Shown here one piece after another: positions 43,826 to 52,864 of a stretch of DNA of 64,000 nucleotides (positions are counted from its first letter, which is position 1; the number at the start of each line of letters is the position of its first letter). Origin of the DNA: Ancylothrix sp. D3o (GTDB lineage Bacteria; Cyanobacteriota; Cyanobacteriia; Cyanobacteriales; Oscillatoriaceae); the NCBI RefSeq assembly GCF_025370775.1, contig NZ_JAMXEX010000001.1:558001-622000 (forward strand), in the 5' to 3' direction. Made by a program: the position numbers and the translations under genes. The notes under the pieces are model-generated. The model made no database searches. It saw nothing but the letters and a program-made list of their open reading frames with translations, and was not told the origin of the DNA.

Positions 43826-45103
43826 ATGACACCGGAACCAAACCTTAGAGATTCCAAAACAACCCCCGAACATACCAACGGTGCCACACCCATCACACCA
43901 TCACCACCGGCACCGCCAGCCCCCCCCGAACCCCCGCAAAATACACAAATTACCCTGACTTCCCAAACCCCCCAAAGCGTTTGGAAAGCCAACCCCATCT
44001 ATGTTGTGATCGCGGCACTTGCCACTATGGGTGCCGGTTTACTGCTAAATAACAGCTTAATAGGAATCGCCGGCGCTTTCATTACACTTGTCGTTTCTCT
44101 ATTAATTCTGTTGCCTTGGTTTATCTCTTTTTTAGATACCTATATACCCCTAGTAGATCGCCTCAGAATTTTTGCCGCTTTGGCTATTATCTCTGCTCTT
44201 TTAGGCTTATTTAGATTTTTTGGAATCTACAAAAAGCTGACAATTTTGGCAAATCAAATTCACTGGGATGCCTTTGGAAGCTTAGCAGAATGGACAGGAG
44301 CAGTAGGGCAAATTTTTATTGCAATTTTAGCCGTTTATATTGCTTGGCAACAATACGTTATTTCCCGCGACCTCACCTTAGAACAAAACCGCCTCACCAG
44401 CCAACAAAATATCCTCACCCAACAGCAAACAATTGATGCCTATTTTCAAGGCATTTCTGATTTAGCCTTAGATGACGAAGGCTTATTAGAAGATTGGCCG
44501 CAAGAACGCTCATTTTGTGAAGGACGCACCGCCGCAATTCTTGCTAGTGTCGATGCTGCCGGGAAAGCGAAAGTTTTACGATTTTTATCTCAATCTCGAC
44601 TTTTAACACCGCTCAAACGTGACCGTCATTTAGGCCGGCCCATTCTTAACGGCAATGGCAGTTATGAAGAAGATCGTGATAACGGTGTCCGAGTTATTGA
44701 TATAGGAATAATGCTTGCCGGTTCCGATCTTTCCGGCACCGATCTACGCTGGACAGAATTAAGCGATGCAAACTTAATTCGAGCGAATTTAAGCCGATCA
44801 GATTTAGTAAAAGCCAATCTTTCCCGCACAATTTTATATGAAGCCTCTTTAGCCGGTGCAGATATTAAAGCAGCGCGTTTTTTCTATGGTTCTGCTGAAA
44901 ATGCCACACCCCGCAGTCGCACAGAAATTCCCGACTATAAAACCGGCCACAACACCGGCGCCGTAGTCGAAGGAGCCGATTTTTCTAATGTACAGCGCAT
45001 GGATGAAGAACAACGTTATTATTGTTGCTGTTGGGGAGGTTCAAAAACTAGAGAAACTATCCCCGGTGGATGTAACGGCATACCCAACAAAATAGGCCGG
45101 TGA
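43826..45103 (+). CDS. Pentapeptide-repeat membrane protein
   Basis: 425 residues. The N-terminal ~50 residues are Pro/Thr-rich and cytoplasmic-looking. Three to four membrane helices cover ~55-185 (IYVVIAALATMGAGLLL; FITLVVSLLILLPWFISF; FIAILAVYIAWQQY). A helical Gln-rich stretch follows, and residues ~297-352 hold a right-handed beta-helix of pentapeptides (SDANLIRANLSRSDLVKANLS type). The tail contains YYCCCWGG and ends NKIGR. It is probably co-transcribed with the STPK-GUN4 gene and may be its substrate or membrane partner; no direct evidence. Confidence 0.85.
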   Translation: MTPEPNLRDSKTTPEHTNGATPITPSPPAPPAPPEPPQNTQITLTSQTPQSVWKANPIYVVIAALATMGAGLLLNNSLIGIAGAFITLVVSLLILLPWFISFLDTYIPLVDRLRIFAALAIISALLGLFRFFGIYKKLTILANQIHWDAFGSLAEWTGAVGQIFIAILAVYIAWQQYVISRDLTLEQNRLTSQQNILTQQQTIDAYFQGISDLALDDEGLLEDWPQERSFCEGRTAAILASVDAAGKAKVLRFLSQSRLLTPLKRDRHLGRPILNGNGSYEEDRDNGVRVIDIGIMLAGSDLSGTDLRWTELSDANLIRANLSRSDLVKANLSRTILYEASLAGADIKAARFFYGSAENATPRSRTEIPDYKTGHNTGAVVEGADFSNVQRMDEEQRYYCCCWGGSKTRETIPGGCNGIPNKIGR

Positions 45104-45114
45104 ACAACTATTCT

Positions 45115-45150
45115 AAAAAACCCAGTTTCTTAAAGAAACCGGGTTTTTAG
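45115..45150 (+). repeat. AAACCCAGTTTC palindrome (dispersed repeat / terminator)
   Basis: AAAAAACCCAGTTTCTT-AAAGAAACCGGGTTTTT, same family as 42389, 12 bases past the stop of the pentapeptide gene. It should terminate the STPK-GUN4/pentapeptide transcript. Confidence 0.75.
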
Positions 45151-45220
45151 CCTTCCCCGTTAGTAGTAAACAAAAACAAAAAAGAGCCGGATAATTCCCC
45201 TCTGCTTACCAAATTGCCAA

Positions 45221-45781
45221 TCATTCCTCCACTGGCAAAGTCCCGCGCCGCTTGCGAGCTTCCATTGCTTTTTCTAACATCACCAACAGTCCGGGGGCTT
45301 CTTCTTGAAGAGTCAAAAGCAATCTTTCTCCCATATCTTCATCCCCCGGATCTTCCCCCGTTTCCATCACCTCTTTAAGACGAGGCATAGCCACATCATC
45401 GACAATTTGAACCAACCCACTTAAACAGCGATTAAATTGCCGTTCTGTTAAAAGCGAATCTTCCAGCGGAAACTCAATAATCGCCCTAATTTCCCCATCC
45501 GAGGGGTCATATTCCCATTGCAGCATTTTTGTTTCCCAAGAAATGCAAAGCATTGTCTGCAAAATGGCATCTTTGTGTTCGTGATCTTGAACGCCGGTTA
45601 AAACTTGCGGCGCAAATAATTTAAAAAATTCTCCATCTTCATCTAGCTGAATCACAATAAGAAAATTCTCTAAATTTTCTGCATAAACTCCTGTAATAAT
45701 TCGGTTATTTTCTTCGTCTACTTCATATTTCCACCCCCGGTTATCTAAAAAAGTAGAAATTTGCTCAAGTGTCGCTGCCAT
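45221..45781 (-). CDS. YbjN-domain protein
   Basis: 186 residues, strongly acidic, soluble. Starts with AATLEQISTFLDNRGWKYEVD. The middle (VIQLDEDGEFFKLFAPQVL ... LQTMLCISWETKMLQWEYD) is the YbjN / type III-chaperone-like fold, which is common in cyanobacteria without a fixed role. GAGGAGG lies seven bases before the ATG and touches the TAG of the 65-residue ORF upstream. Confidence 0.82.
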   Translation of the reverse strand: MAATLEQISTFLDNRGWKYEVDEENNRIITGVYAENLENFLIVIQLDEDGEFFKLFAPQVLTGVQDHEHKDAILQTMLCISWETKMLQWEYDPSDGEIRAIIEFPLEDSLLTERQFNRCLSGLVQIVDDVAMPRLKEVMETGEDPGDEDMGERLLLTLQEEAPGLLVMLEKAMEARKRRGTLPVEE

Positions 45782-45792
45782 AGGTTCCTCCT

Positions 45793-45990
45793 CTATAAAA
45801 ACTCGCTTTCAAGACCAGGTTTTTTCAAAACAACTTCAACCACCTTACCGGAAATAAAAAAACCATTTTCAACTTTAAAACCTCCTTTACATCGCTCATT
45901 AACGATTTTCAAAAAGACCTCAAATTTATCAAATGGTATTCGGCTGAGAATGATAAAGTTTGACCGCTTTCCCTGGGTATATTTAATCAT
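45793..45990 (-). CDS. Small basic hypothetical protein, 65 residues
   Basis: Begins MIKYTQGKRSNFIILSR and is Lys/Phe-rich, with the segment IPFDKFEVFLKIVNER. Its stop codon is 11 bases before the YbjN ATG and abuts the strong ribosome binding site of that gene, so the two could be coupled. No family recognised. A longer antisense ORF overlaps it; I prefer the minus strand because of the coupling. Confidence 0.45.
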   Translation of the reverse strand: MIKYTQGKRSNFIILSRIPFDKFEVFLKIVNERCKGGFKVENGFFISGKVVEVVLKKPGLESEFL

Positions 45991-46134
45991 TCAATTATAC
46001 CAGATACCCGATAAGGGAAAGTTCTTAATATTAAATAAAGAATAGGCGGAAGAAAAGATTAGCGGGCCTCAATAAGACTCCAAACCCATCACCGAGAAAA
46101 TTGATAGCTGAGGTTTTAGGATTCTGTCTTTTTG

Positions 46135-47148
46135 TCAACCCTCCACAGCAACCGTAAGACCAGTTTGGGCAGACCGGCTCGCCGCATCAGCCACCTTCAG
46201 CGTATAAAGACTCGCCTGGGGAGTCACATATAAAGGAGTCCCCTCTAAAAGAAAATCAATCACCATTTGGGTATCTTTAGCAAAAGAACCACGTTTCGGC
46301 CCAACTTCCACCGGCTCGACAACTTCAGAGCGCAGCAAACGTCCCTCATCCCCCTCAAAAACCAGTAACCCAGCATCCCCATACACTTCAAACTTACGCT
46401 CAGGGCAAGAGAAAGTTTCACCTTTACCATAAACCACCTCCGCCACCACCCCAGACACAAAACGCAATTGAGCAGTACACAGACAAGCCCTAAAAAATCC
46501 CGGTTGGGGAGCATTCCAATAGCGCGTTTCACAGCTAACGGTGCTCACCTTGCCAAATAAATCCGTAAGCCGGTGTAAACGAGAAAGCGCCCCCGTCAGC
46601 GGAAACCCAAACAGATCCGACTGATAACTCCATGAAGCGGGAGCCGGTTTTTTCGGGCTCACCGTAATATAACGAGAGTAAAAAACCTCACCCACCAAAG
46701 GCATTACCTTACGCAAAGCTTGGTGAACACCGCCAATTAATTCAATATGTTCGACGTGCAGAAGCAAGCCTAAACTTTCCGACAAAGCAATCAAAGACTC
46801 AGCCTCAGCCACAGAAAAAGACAAAGGATACTCAACGACAACGTGCTTACCAGCAAGCAAAGCAGCACGAGCAATCAAATCGTGATCGCGGCTAATCGTC
46901 GAAATGATCACCAAATCCAAATCCTCACGCTCCACCAACCGGCGCCAAGAAACCTCCGCCAAAGCGTTATATGTTTGACTAAAAACCTCAGTTTTTTCTG
47001 GCGTATGACCGGCCACAGCCACTAACTGCGCCCGTGATTCAGCAGCCATTGCTTCCGCCCGCAATTTCGCAGCATAACCCGTTCCCACCAAGCCCACCCG
47101 AACCGGGCAAACCAGAGATTTATTTGTAGTTGCAACCGCCTGAGTCAC
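46135..47148 (-). CDS. bvdR: Biliverdin reductase (Gfo/Idh/MocA family)
   Basis: 337 residues from GTG 47148, which has AAAGG eight bases upstream; a TTG seven codons earlier is possible. Rossmann motif RVGLVGTGYAAKLRAEA, then HVVVEYPLSFSVAEAESL, LLHVEHIELIGGVHQALRK and YGKGETFSCPERKFEVYGD. These stretches match Synechocystis BvdR (Slr1784) as I remember it, including VEHIELLGGVHQA. It reduces biliverdin IXalpha to bilirubin with NAD(P)H; loss affects phycobilisome make-up in Synechocystis. It stands alone, divergent from petF. Confidence 0.85.
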   Translation of the reverse strand: MTQAVATTNKSLVCPVRVGLVGTGYAAKLRAEAMAAESRAQLVAVAGHTPEKTEVFSQTYNALAEVSWRRLVEREDLDLVIISTISRDHDLIARAALLAGKHVVVEYPLSFSVAEAESLIALSESLGLLLHVEHIELIGGVHQALRKVMPLVGEVFYSRYITVSPKKPAPASWSYQSDLFGFPLTGALSRLHRLTDLFGKVSTVSCETRYWNAPQPGFFRACLCTAQLRFVSGVVAEVVYGKGETFSCPERKFEVYGDAGLLVFEGDEGRLLRSEVVEPVEVGPKRGSFAKDTQMVIDFLLEGTPLYVTPQASLYTLKVADAASRSAQTGLTVAVEG

Positions 47149-47431
47149 CTTTAAACCTTTGAAATACAACCTATTGACTTGATAGTACCGCAGTCAAGAT
47201 GCCCCCTTAACCGGCACCTTCAGGCGGCGTTGGGCCATTAACTATAAGCAATCAGGATGAAATTAGAAATTTTTATAATAAATTTTATTGAAAATATCTT
47301 GTCATTCGATGTTGCAGCGTTGGTTTTTTCCCGTACTATCAAAAACAGGAAGAACTTATCAGCAAACCGCCAGCGTTATAACGCGGACGGCTTTGCATAA
47401 TGGAAACTTATCTTTTACGTCGGTTACTTGA

Positions 47432-47743
<312 letters not shown>

Positions 47744-47790
47744 ACCCCTCCTTCAACCGGGTGGCGTTGAATATAAGAGAGATGAAAATG

Positions 47791-47819
47791 TAGGGGCAAT
47801 CACAATAAGATTGCCCCTA
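47791..47819 (+). terminator. petF terminator hairpin 1
   Basis: TAGGGGCAATC-acaataa-GATTGCCCCTA, perfect 11-bp stem 47 bases after the stop of petF, without its own T-run. A TAGGGGCA dispersed-repeat type. Confidence 0.7.
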
Positions 47820-47820
47820 A

Positions 47821-47850
47821 AGGAAGAGTCAAAACTCACTCTTCCTTTTT
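47821..47850. terminator. petF terminator hairpin 2
   Basis: AGGAAGAGT-caaaactc-ACTCTTCCTTTTT, 9-bp perfect stem plus T-run on the plus strand. It lies between convergent petF and the SpoIID gene and may serve both. Confidence 0.8.
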
Positions 47851-47856
47851 CAGTTT

Positions 47857-49578
47857 TCAGTTTTCAGGCGTGACTTTTTCCCAAGGATCGCGCCAAAAAG
47901 TCAACTCCTCGCTGAGGGGTTTAAGTTGAGTCCCCGGATAATAAAAACTCAGAATTCGCTCACTTGACCACCCCTGCTGGGCCAGCTTATAAGAGCCGGT
48001 TTGACTCATTCCCACACCATGCCCAAAACCGCCGCCAACAAAGGCAAAACCTTTAAGGGTTTTTTTATCGTCTTGATAAACCGGCTCAACATAAAATAAC
48101 GTACTCCAAGGGGCATAAAAGGCTTTCATCACTTCATCTTTTTCTATCTCAATTGTGCCGGCATTTGTTTGGACACGCATTTTCAGCACACGCCCCGAAC
48201 TTGACCTCTCTGTGACCTCCATATTTAAAATCGTTTGAAAATTCGCCAGAGAATTTGCCTTTTCTTGTAAATACTCCTTAAAATCCTTATTGAGTTTTTG
48301 TAAATTACTTTCTTCCCGCCAGCGAAATAACTCTTGCTCGTCTTCATTAAAGCCTTTTTTCAGATTCATAAACCTGCGGAAATTTGCCTCAGCGCTTAAA
48401 CTCTGATTTTTTAAATCCCAAACATTCAGCAGCGAATCAATCACCGGCGCTAAATAAGACCGGCCTGGGCCTTTCCAAATATCATTAAACGATGCTGTCA
48501 CCCCGCCACTCGTCGAATAATACAAAGCATCCACCAACTCCTGATCATAAGTCAGCACTTGTCCCCTCGTTGCCGCTATTGCTCGGTCAGCTTCCCCCCA
48601 AGTGCCGGTTAACCCTTTATATACCTGACAATGGGTGTTAGCACACATTTGATAATTATCTACTGCAAATCGGCGCAAATTACGCAAAGCATAAGTACGA
48701 GCCAAAATCGCTTGCGCCTCAATCGATGCGTAGGGAGCTTCACCGCCAATTTCGTGCGGCACGACTCCCCGCAGATAAGTTTCCAAAGGAACTTGATTAA
48801 CTAATGTATAAGTCCCGTAGGCATTCGGCTGAAGCCGCAAACTGCCCGGATAAATCACACTTTTGCGGTTGTCTTCGCTTTGATTGGGTTTCTCTTCGCC
48901 TTGCTTGACTTCAATGATGCCGGTAGCGGTGGTAATTTCTGTAATTCCCAAGCTATAACGCTGCTTCCCCACCACCGCACTCACAGCGGGAAGCTGCTGG
49001 ACAATTTTTGACTCTAAATAAGCATTTGCGTTTCCCTTGGCTTGTAGGCTTTCTAATAACATCCGTCTCAGCAAAGGAGTGCTGTACACATCGCGTTTTG
49101 CCCAAACTTGCCAGCGTTTCGGTTGAGCAATTTCTACCTCAATGCCTTTGGCTCTCAACTCGGATGCCGTATTTTCTGCACTTTCAAAACTTCGATAGCT
49201 ACCCAGGATCAGTTTTTCATCTAAAGCCGGTGTGGGGAGGGTTTGAGGGAGAGCTTCGAGTTTTACCGAAGTGGCTTCAACGGTTTGCAGTTCTCCATTC
49301 GCCGCGCTAAAACGCAATGATAATCGGTCTCCGGGGGTGGCTTTGAGGGTGAGTTTATCGTTAGATTTTTCGCCAAATCTTTGTATGACTCCTACTTGTA
49401 ATTCTACGTCTTGGGATGTTTGGGCGCTTGTGGGTGCCGTGAATAAATTTAGAGAAAAAGAGACGATAACAAAGGCAAATGAGAAGATTGTTGTCTTTGT
49501 TGTCGGTCTATTTTTGGTTTTGGGGCGGTGCCGGTGGGGCTTGTTTTGGGGTAAGAATTGGTTAAGGTGTTGCAGCAT
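47857..49578 (-). CDS. SpoIID/LytB-domain protein, secreted
   Basis: 573 residues. A basic N-terminal stretch leads to a signal peptide (IFSFAFVIVSFSLNLFTAPTSAQ). A SPOR-like stretch follows (LILGSYRSFESAENTASELRA), then the SpoIID/LytB domain: GVVPHEIGGEAPYASIEAQA, YQMCANTHCQVYKGL, YYSTSGGVTASFNDIW, GFGHGVGMSQTG. SpoIID is a lytic transglycosylase that strips glycans without stem peptides; the Glu in HEIG is the catalytic residue. Cyanobacterial members act in the periplasm, probably in cell division or septal remodelling; the exact role here is unknown. Confidence 0.9.
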   Translation of the reverse strand: MLQHLNQFLPQNKPHRHRPKTKNRPTTKTTIFSFAFVIVSFSLNLFTAPTSAQTSQDVELQVGVIQRFGEKSNDKLTLKATPGDRLSLRFSAANGELQTVEATSVKLEALPQTLPTPALDEKLILGSYRSFESAENTASELRAKGIEVEIAQPKRWQVWAKRDVYSTPLLRRMLLESLQAKGNANAYLESKIVQQLPAVSAVVGKQRYSLGITEITTATGIIEVKQGEEKPNQSEDNRKSVIYPGSLRLQPNAYGTYTLVNQVPLETYLRGVVPHEIGGEAPYASIEAQAILARTYALRNLRRFAVDNYQMCANTHCQVYKGLTGTWGEADRAIAATRGQVLTYDQELVDALYYSTSGGVTASFNDIWKGPGRSYLAPVIDSLLNVWDLKNQSLSAEANFRRFMNLKKGFNEDEQELFRWREESNLQKLNKDFKEYLQEKANSLANFQTILNMEVTERSSSGRVLKMRVQTNAGTIEIEKDEVMKAFYAPWSTLFYVEPVYQDDKKTLKGFAFVGGGFGHGVGMSQTGSYKLAQQGWSSERILSFYYPGTQLKPLSEELTFWRDPWEKVTPEN

Positions 49579-49702
49579 GGGGAGAAATAAAGGTAAAAAG
49601 TCAATGACCGATGGTCAGAATTTAACACCAGATCCTAAGCTTTTTGTCAGCAGTTTGGTATAAGTTCCAAGTGAATACGCCTATTTGTTATCGATTTCTG
49701 GC

Positions 49703-49860
49703 TTATTTTGCACCACAGGCACCGCTAACATTGGCGTTATTGAAAGCGGCATCTTTAGTTAGGGTTCCCCAAAGATTTGCTTTTTTTAAAATTCCCGCTT
49801 TTTAAGTTGGCTGCTCGCAAGTCTGCGCGGCAATTTTAACTTGCCACAAGTTCCCACTGT
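49703..49860 (-). pseudogene. Pentapeptide-repeat gene fragment with two A-run frameshifts
   Basis: On the minus strand, three pieces in different frames join into one pentapeptide protein if one base is removed from an A4 run and the A7 run is corrected. The pieces are VGTCGKL, NCRADLRAANLKSGNF and ANLWGTLTKDAAFNNANVSG(A)CGAK followed by TAA (49703-49705). No start is visible upstream. It looks like the decayed C-terminal end of a pentapeptide-repeat gene, unlike the membrane protein at 43826. Confidence 0.5.
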
Positions 49861-49971
49861 TAAAGAAGGGTAGCCGGTAGCGTTTGAAAAGGATGCAGCG
49901 GACACTGAGAAGTTTGGCTGCGGAACGGGAAAATAATTGTTGTAGATAGAAAATAAACTCTAAACTCTAAA

Positions 49972-50667
49972 ATGGTATCTTCACAAACTTTTTCTGAGAC
50001 AAATCAGCGAGCATTAGAAATTCTTAACCGGCTCAAGCCGCTTTATTTAGACTCACCATGCCCGCTTAATTATGAAACGCCCTTACAGTTATTGGTGGCG
50101 GTGATTTTGGCGGCGCAGTGTACTGATGCGCGGGTGAATCAAGTTACGCCGCAACTTTTTGGCCGGTTTCCTGATGCGGCGGCATTGGCGGGGGTGGATG
50201 CGAGAGAAATAGAAACGATGATTAAACAAGTGACGTTTCCGCGCAATAAGGCAAGAAATGTTCAACTCACTTGCCGGCAATTGATGGAAAAATTTAAAGG
50301 GGAAGTGCCGCCAAATTTAGATGAGTTAGTGAAGTTACCCGGAGTGGGGCGCAAAACGGCAACAATGGTGCTGCATTATGCGTTTGGGATGGATGCTGGA
50401 GTGATGGTAGATATCCATGTTAAACGCTTGAGCCAGCGCATGGGTTTTAGCAATCAAGAGGATTTAGTAAAAGTTGAGCAAGATTTGATGAAAATCTTGC
50501 CGGTTTGTGAGTGGGGAAATTGGTTTGTTTGTTTAACTTATCACGGTCGGGCGATTTGTCCGGCTAAAAAACCCGCCTGTGAGCAGTGTGTGGTGGCTTC
50601 GTTGTGTCCGTCGTCAGCGGTACTCAAGGATCAACTGCTGGACAATAGCTGGGATTTAACGTTTTAA
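49972..50667 (+). CDS. nth: Endonuclease III (DNA glycosylase/AP lyase)
   Basis: 231 residues. Base-excision repair of oxidised pyrimidines. The helix-hairpin-helix LPGVGRKTATMVL carries the catalytic Lys, and the catalytic Asp lies in VDIHVKRL. The C-terminal [4Fe-4S] ligands fit Cys-x6-Cys-x2-Cys-x5-Cys (CPAKKPACEQCVVASLC). All key residues present. It is convergent with sigF; only 24 bases separate the stops. Confidence 0.96.
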   Translation: MVSSQTFSETNQRALEILNRLKPLYLDSPCPLNYETPLQLLVAVILAAQCTDARVNQVTPQLFGRFPDAAALAGVDAREIETMIKQVTFPRNKARNVQLTCRQLMEKFKGEVPPNLDELVKLPGVGRKTATMVLHYAFGMDAGVMVDIHVKRLSQRMGFSNQEDLVKVEQDLMKILPVCEWGNWFVCLTYHGRAICPAKKPACEQCVVASLCPSSAVLKDQLLDNSWDLTF

Positions 50668-50691
50668 GCAAGCTGATTGATAAGTTTATTC

Positions 50692-51471
50692 TTAATCAAA
50701 TTCTCCAACGCCCATAACGTTTTTGAGGGTATCCAGTCCTTTTTTGACGCGGCGAGAAACGGTTACAGCGCTGATGCCCATGCGTTCGGCGGTTTCTTTC
50801 TGCGTCAAGTCATAAAGAAAGACAAATTCGAGGATTTTGCGGGTGCGATCTTCGAGGGTGGCGAGGGCTTGTTGCAAGCGAATGACATCTTCTTGGGCAA
50901 GCTGAAAACTACGATAGTGGTTATCGGGGACAATTTCGGCGAGGGAGGTGCAGCCTTCGTCTTCATCAGACAAGGGAGCGTCCAAAGAGAGGGGTGAGCG
51001 GTTGCGGTTAGCGAGTTTGACTTGCTGCCATTCTGTAAGGGAAACTTGCAGGGCGGCGGCGATTTCAGCATCGGTGGGTTGGCGTTTAAGCTCAATTTGT
51101 AAAGATTGGACTACGCTGGTTGCTTGAGTTTGCAGGGCGATCCACTGGCGAGGAATTCGCAGACAAGGGCTTTTGTCGCGTAGGTAGTGTTGAATTTCTC
51201 CGCGAATGTAGGGAACGGCAAAGGAACTAAATGCGTGTCCTTTGGACATTTCAAAGCGTTCGATGGCGCGAATCAAGCCAATGCTGCCGACTTGTAGCAA
51301 GTCTTCATAGGTTTCGCTACACTGATTGATCCAGTGGTGAACTTCTTTTCTGACGAGTCCTAAGTTTAGTTCAACCAGCCGATTTCGCATTTCGGGCGAG
51401 CGTGTGTTTTGGTATTGGCGCAGCAATTCCAAAGTTTCGCTTTTAAGTTCTTTGCTTACTGTGGTAGTCAT
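50692..51471 (-). CDS. sigF: RNA polymerase group 3 sigma factor SigF
   Basis: 259 residues. Region 2 reads NLGLVRKEVHHWINQCSETYEDLLQVGSIGLIRAIERFE-like with FSSFAVPYIRGEIQHYLRD. Regions 3 and 4 follow, with ETAERMGISAVTVSRRVKKGL as the -35-binding helix-turn-helix. Size and the QCSETYEDLLQVG stretch match cyanobacterial SigF. In Synechocystis it controls pilin transcription and phototactic motility. No anti-sigma neighbour is present. Confidence 0.92.
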   Translation of the reverse strand: MTTTVSKELKSETLELLRQYQNTRSPEMRNRLVELNLGLVRKEVHHWINQCSETYEDLLQVGSIGLIRAIERFEMSKGHAFSSFAVPYIRGEIQHYLRDKSPCLRIPRQWIALQTQATSVVQSLQIELKRQPTDAEIAAALQVSLTEWQQVKLANRNRSPLSLDAPLSDEDEGCTSLAEIVPDNHYRSFQLAQEDVIRLQQALATLEDRTRKILEFVFLYDLTQKETAERMGISAVTVSRRVKKGLDTLKNVMGVGEFD

Positions 51472-52036
51472 GCCGACCTTTAATTTAGTAGTGCACTGTT
51501 AATAATAGGATGGGCTGCTTTTAGTTTGATTAAGTTTTGAGCAATTGGCTGTGACCGGTAGCACATTTGAGGTTGATATCAAAAAGGTTTCACAAACACA
51601 TCTACCTTTAGGAATATTTAGAGGCAAAGGATATGATATCTACAAATGGCCGCCCTGGGATTTGAGCGCTGGGTTGGTTTTGCCTTAATCTAATTTATGT
51701 GTTTTTGTGGTTAAAAGACAACCGTATTTATACTTGATTTTTTCGGATTAGAAGGCCGGTTTGAGTAAAATTTTACAGATATTTTTGACAACTTGGTGGG
51801 GTGCTAGGGGGTGCAATTAGTGAGTTTTTGAATTTTATAGTATGGAAGCTAAAAATTATTGTTTTCACTAACCATTGTTGATTTTTTGGGTAAGCCAAAT
51901 TTGGCGATAGGTTTTTTAAGGGGAAAAAATTTGTTTTGGCAAGCTGATCTGTGAATCAGCGAGGTGAACAATAGATAGTAGAGCGCCACAGAGAAACTCC
52001 CTCCGCTTCCTCTGTGGCAAGGGTAGTTAGTTAATC
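51472..52036. other. 565-bp intergenic region between sigF and psbO
   Basis: AT-rich; it contains the psbO 3' hairpin near its right edge. Several short poly-T tracts. I see no ORF, RNA or repeat beyond that. sigF upstream sequence should carry its promoter. Confidence 0.45.
51985..52018 (-). terminator. psbO 3' hairpin
   Basis: GCCACAGAG / CTCTGTGGC, a perfect 9-bp stem with a 16-base loop 18 bases after the psbO stop. No T-run, so RNA stabilisation is as likely as termination. Confidence 0.6.
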
Positions 52037-52864
52037 TTAGGAAGCAGTATCAATGCGACCGTAAAATACGCCACGAATTTTGACTTCTACAGCGTCTTTT
52101 GCGCCCAAGTCGGTATCGGAGGGCTGTTCGCTCTCGAAGATGCCGGCAATTTCGCCTGTGGTGTTATCCACTTTGGAGACTTGCATTTTGATTTTGCCTT
52201 GGCCCTGTTCTGCCCGCTTGACGTTGGCGCGGTTAAATTCTTCGTTGTCGGCGTTGGCAAGAATGGCAACGGCGCTATCGAAGCCGGTTGCTTCGCCACG
52301 ACCTTTGGGGTCGAGGAAGGACGCGCTACGATAGGAGGGGACTTTGAAGGAGCCTTTTAAGTCTGTCGAGGTGTTGATGCCCTCGAGTCCTGGTTGGCTT
52401 TTTGCAATCAGGTTTTTAATTGTGAACATGAAAGGCACTTGTTCGCCACTGGGGAGTTGAACGGTGATGGCTTGGAAGTCGATGCCGTCTTGTTCAACAA
52501 AGGTGAGGGAACCATCAGAGGCCGGTTTGAGGGGGCCCTGAATTGAGGTTAGGGTGGAGGTATAGCGGGTGAGCAATTTTCCGGGGATATATTGAGCTTG
52601 TTCCCGCTTGTTGAGAGGTTCTTCTTTAACAAAGAAGCTGATCGGTTGTAAGCATAGGTCGCTTAAGAAATACGTTTTGCCGGACTCAAGGGGAATAGAC
52701 CCGCGAGAGGTTTCTTCCAAGGTTGGGCAGTTATTGGCTAAACCTGTGCCTCTGATGTCGGCGTAGGTGAGAGGGGCGTTGCTTGCAGAGGGCCCTTCAC
52801 TGCAAGCGGTCAAAACACTCAGGCACACAGCCAAAAGTGCCACAATTAAAGCGCGAAATCTCAT
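52037..52864 (-). CDS. psbO: Photosystem II manganese-stabilising protein PsbO
   Basis: 275 residues from ATG 52864 (MRFRALIVALLAVCLS), with GAGG seven bases upstream; a TTG four codons earlier is the other possible start. Stabilises the Mn4CaO5 cluster on the lumenal side of PSII. The signal peptide ends LSVLTACSE, a lipobox-like site, so the mature protein may be a lipoprotein; I remember this in Nostoc. LTYADIRGTGLANNCPTLEE, the Cys pair (NNCPTL, SDLCLQP) that forms the conserved disulfide, and the Lys/Gly-rich KVPSYRSASFLDPKGRG loop are all present. Confidence 0.96.
   Translation of the reverse strand: MRFRALIVALLAVCLSVLTACSEGPSASNAPLTYADIRGTGLANNCPTLEETSRGSIPLESGKTYFLSDLCLQPISFFVKEEPLNKREQAQYIPGKLLTRYTSTLTSIQGPLKPASDGSLTFVEQDGIDFQAITVQLPSGEQVPFMFTIKNLIAKSQPGLEGINTSTDLKGSFKVPSYRSASFLDPKGRGEATGFDSAVAILANADNEEFNRANVKRAEQGQGKIKMQVSKVDNTTGEIAGIFESEQPSDTDLGAKDAVEVKIRGVFYGRIDTAS

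Noticed and set aside
49271-49663. 130-residue plus-strand ORF over the start of the SpoIID gene
   Set aside because: Antisense to the signal peptide region of a well-supported gene; no protein-like features.
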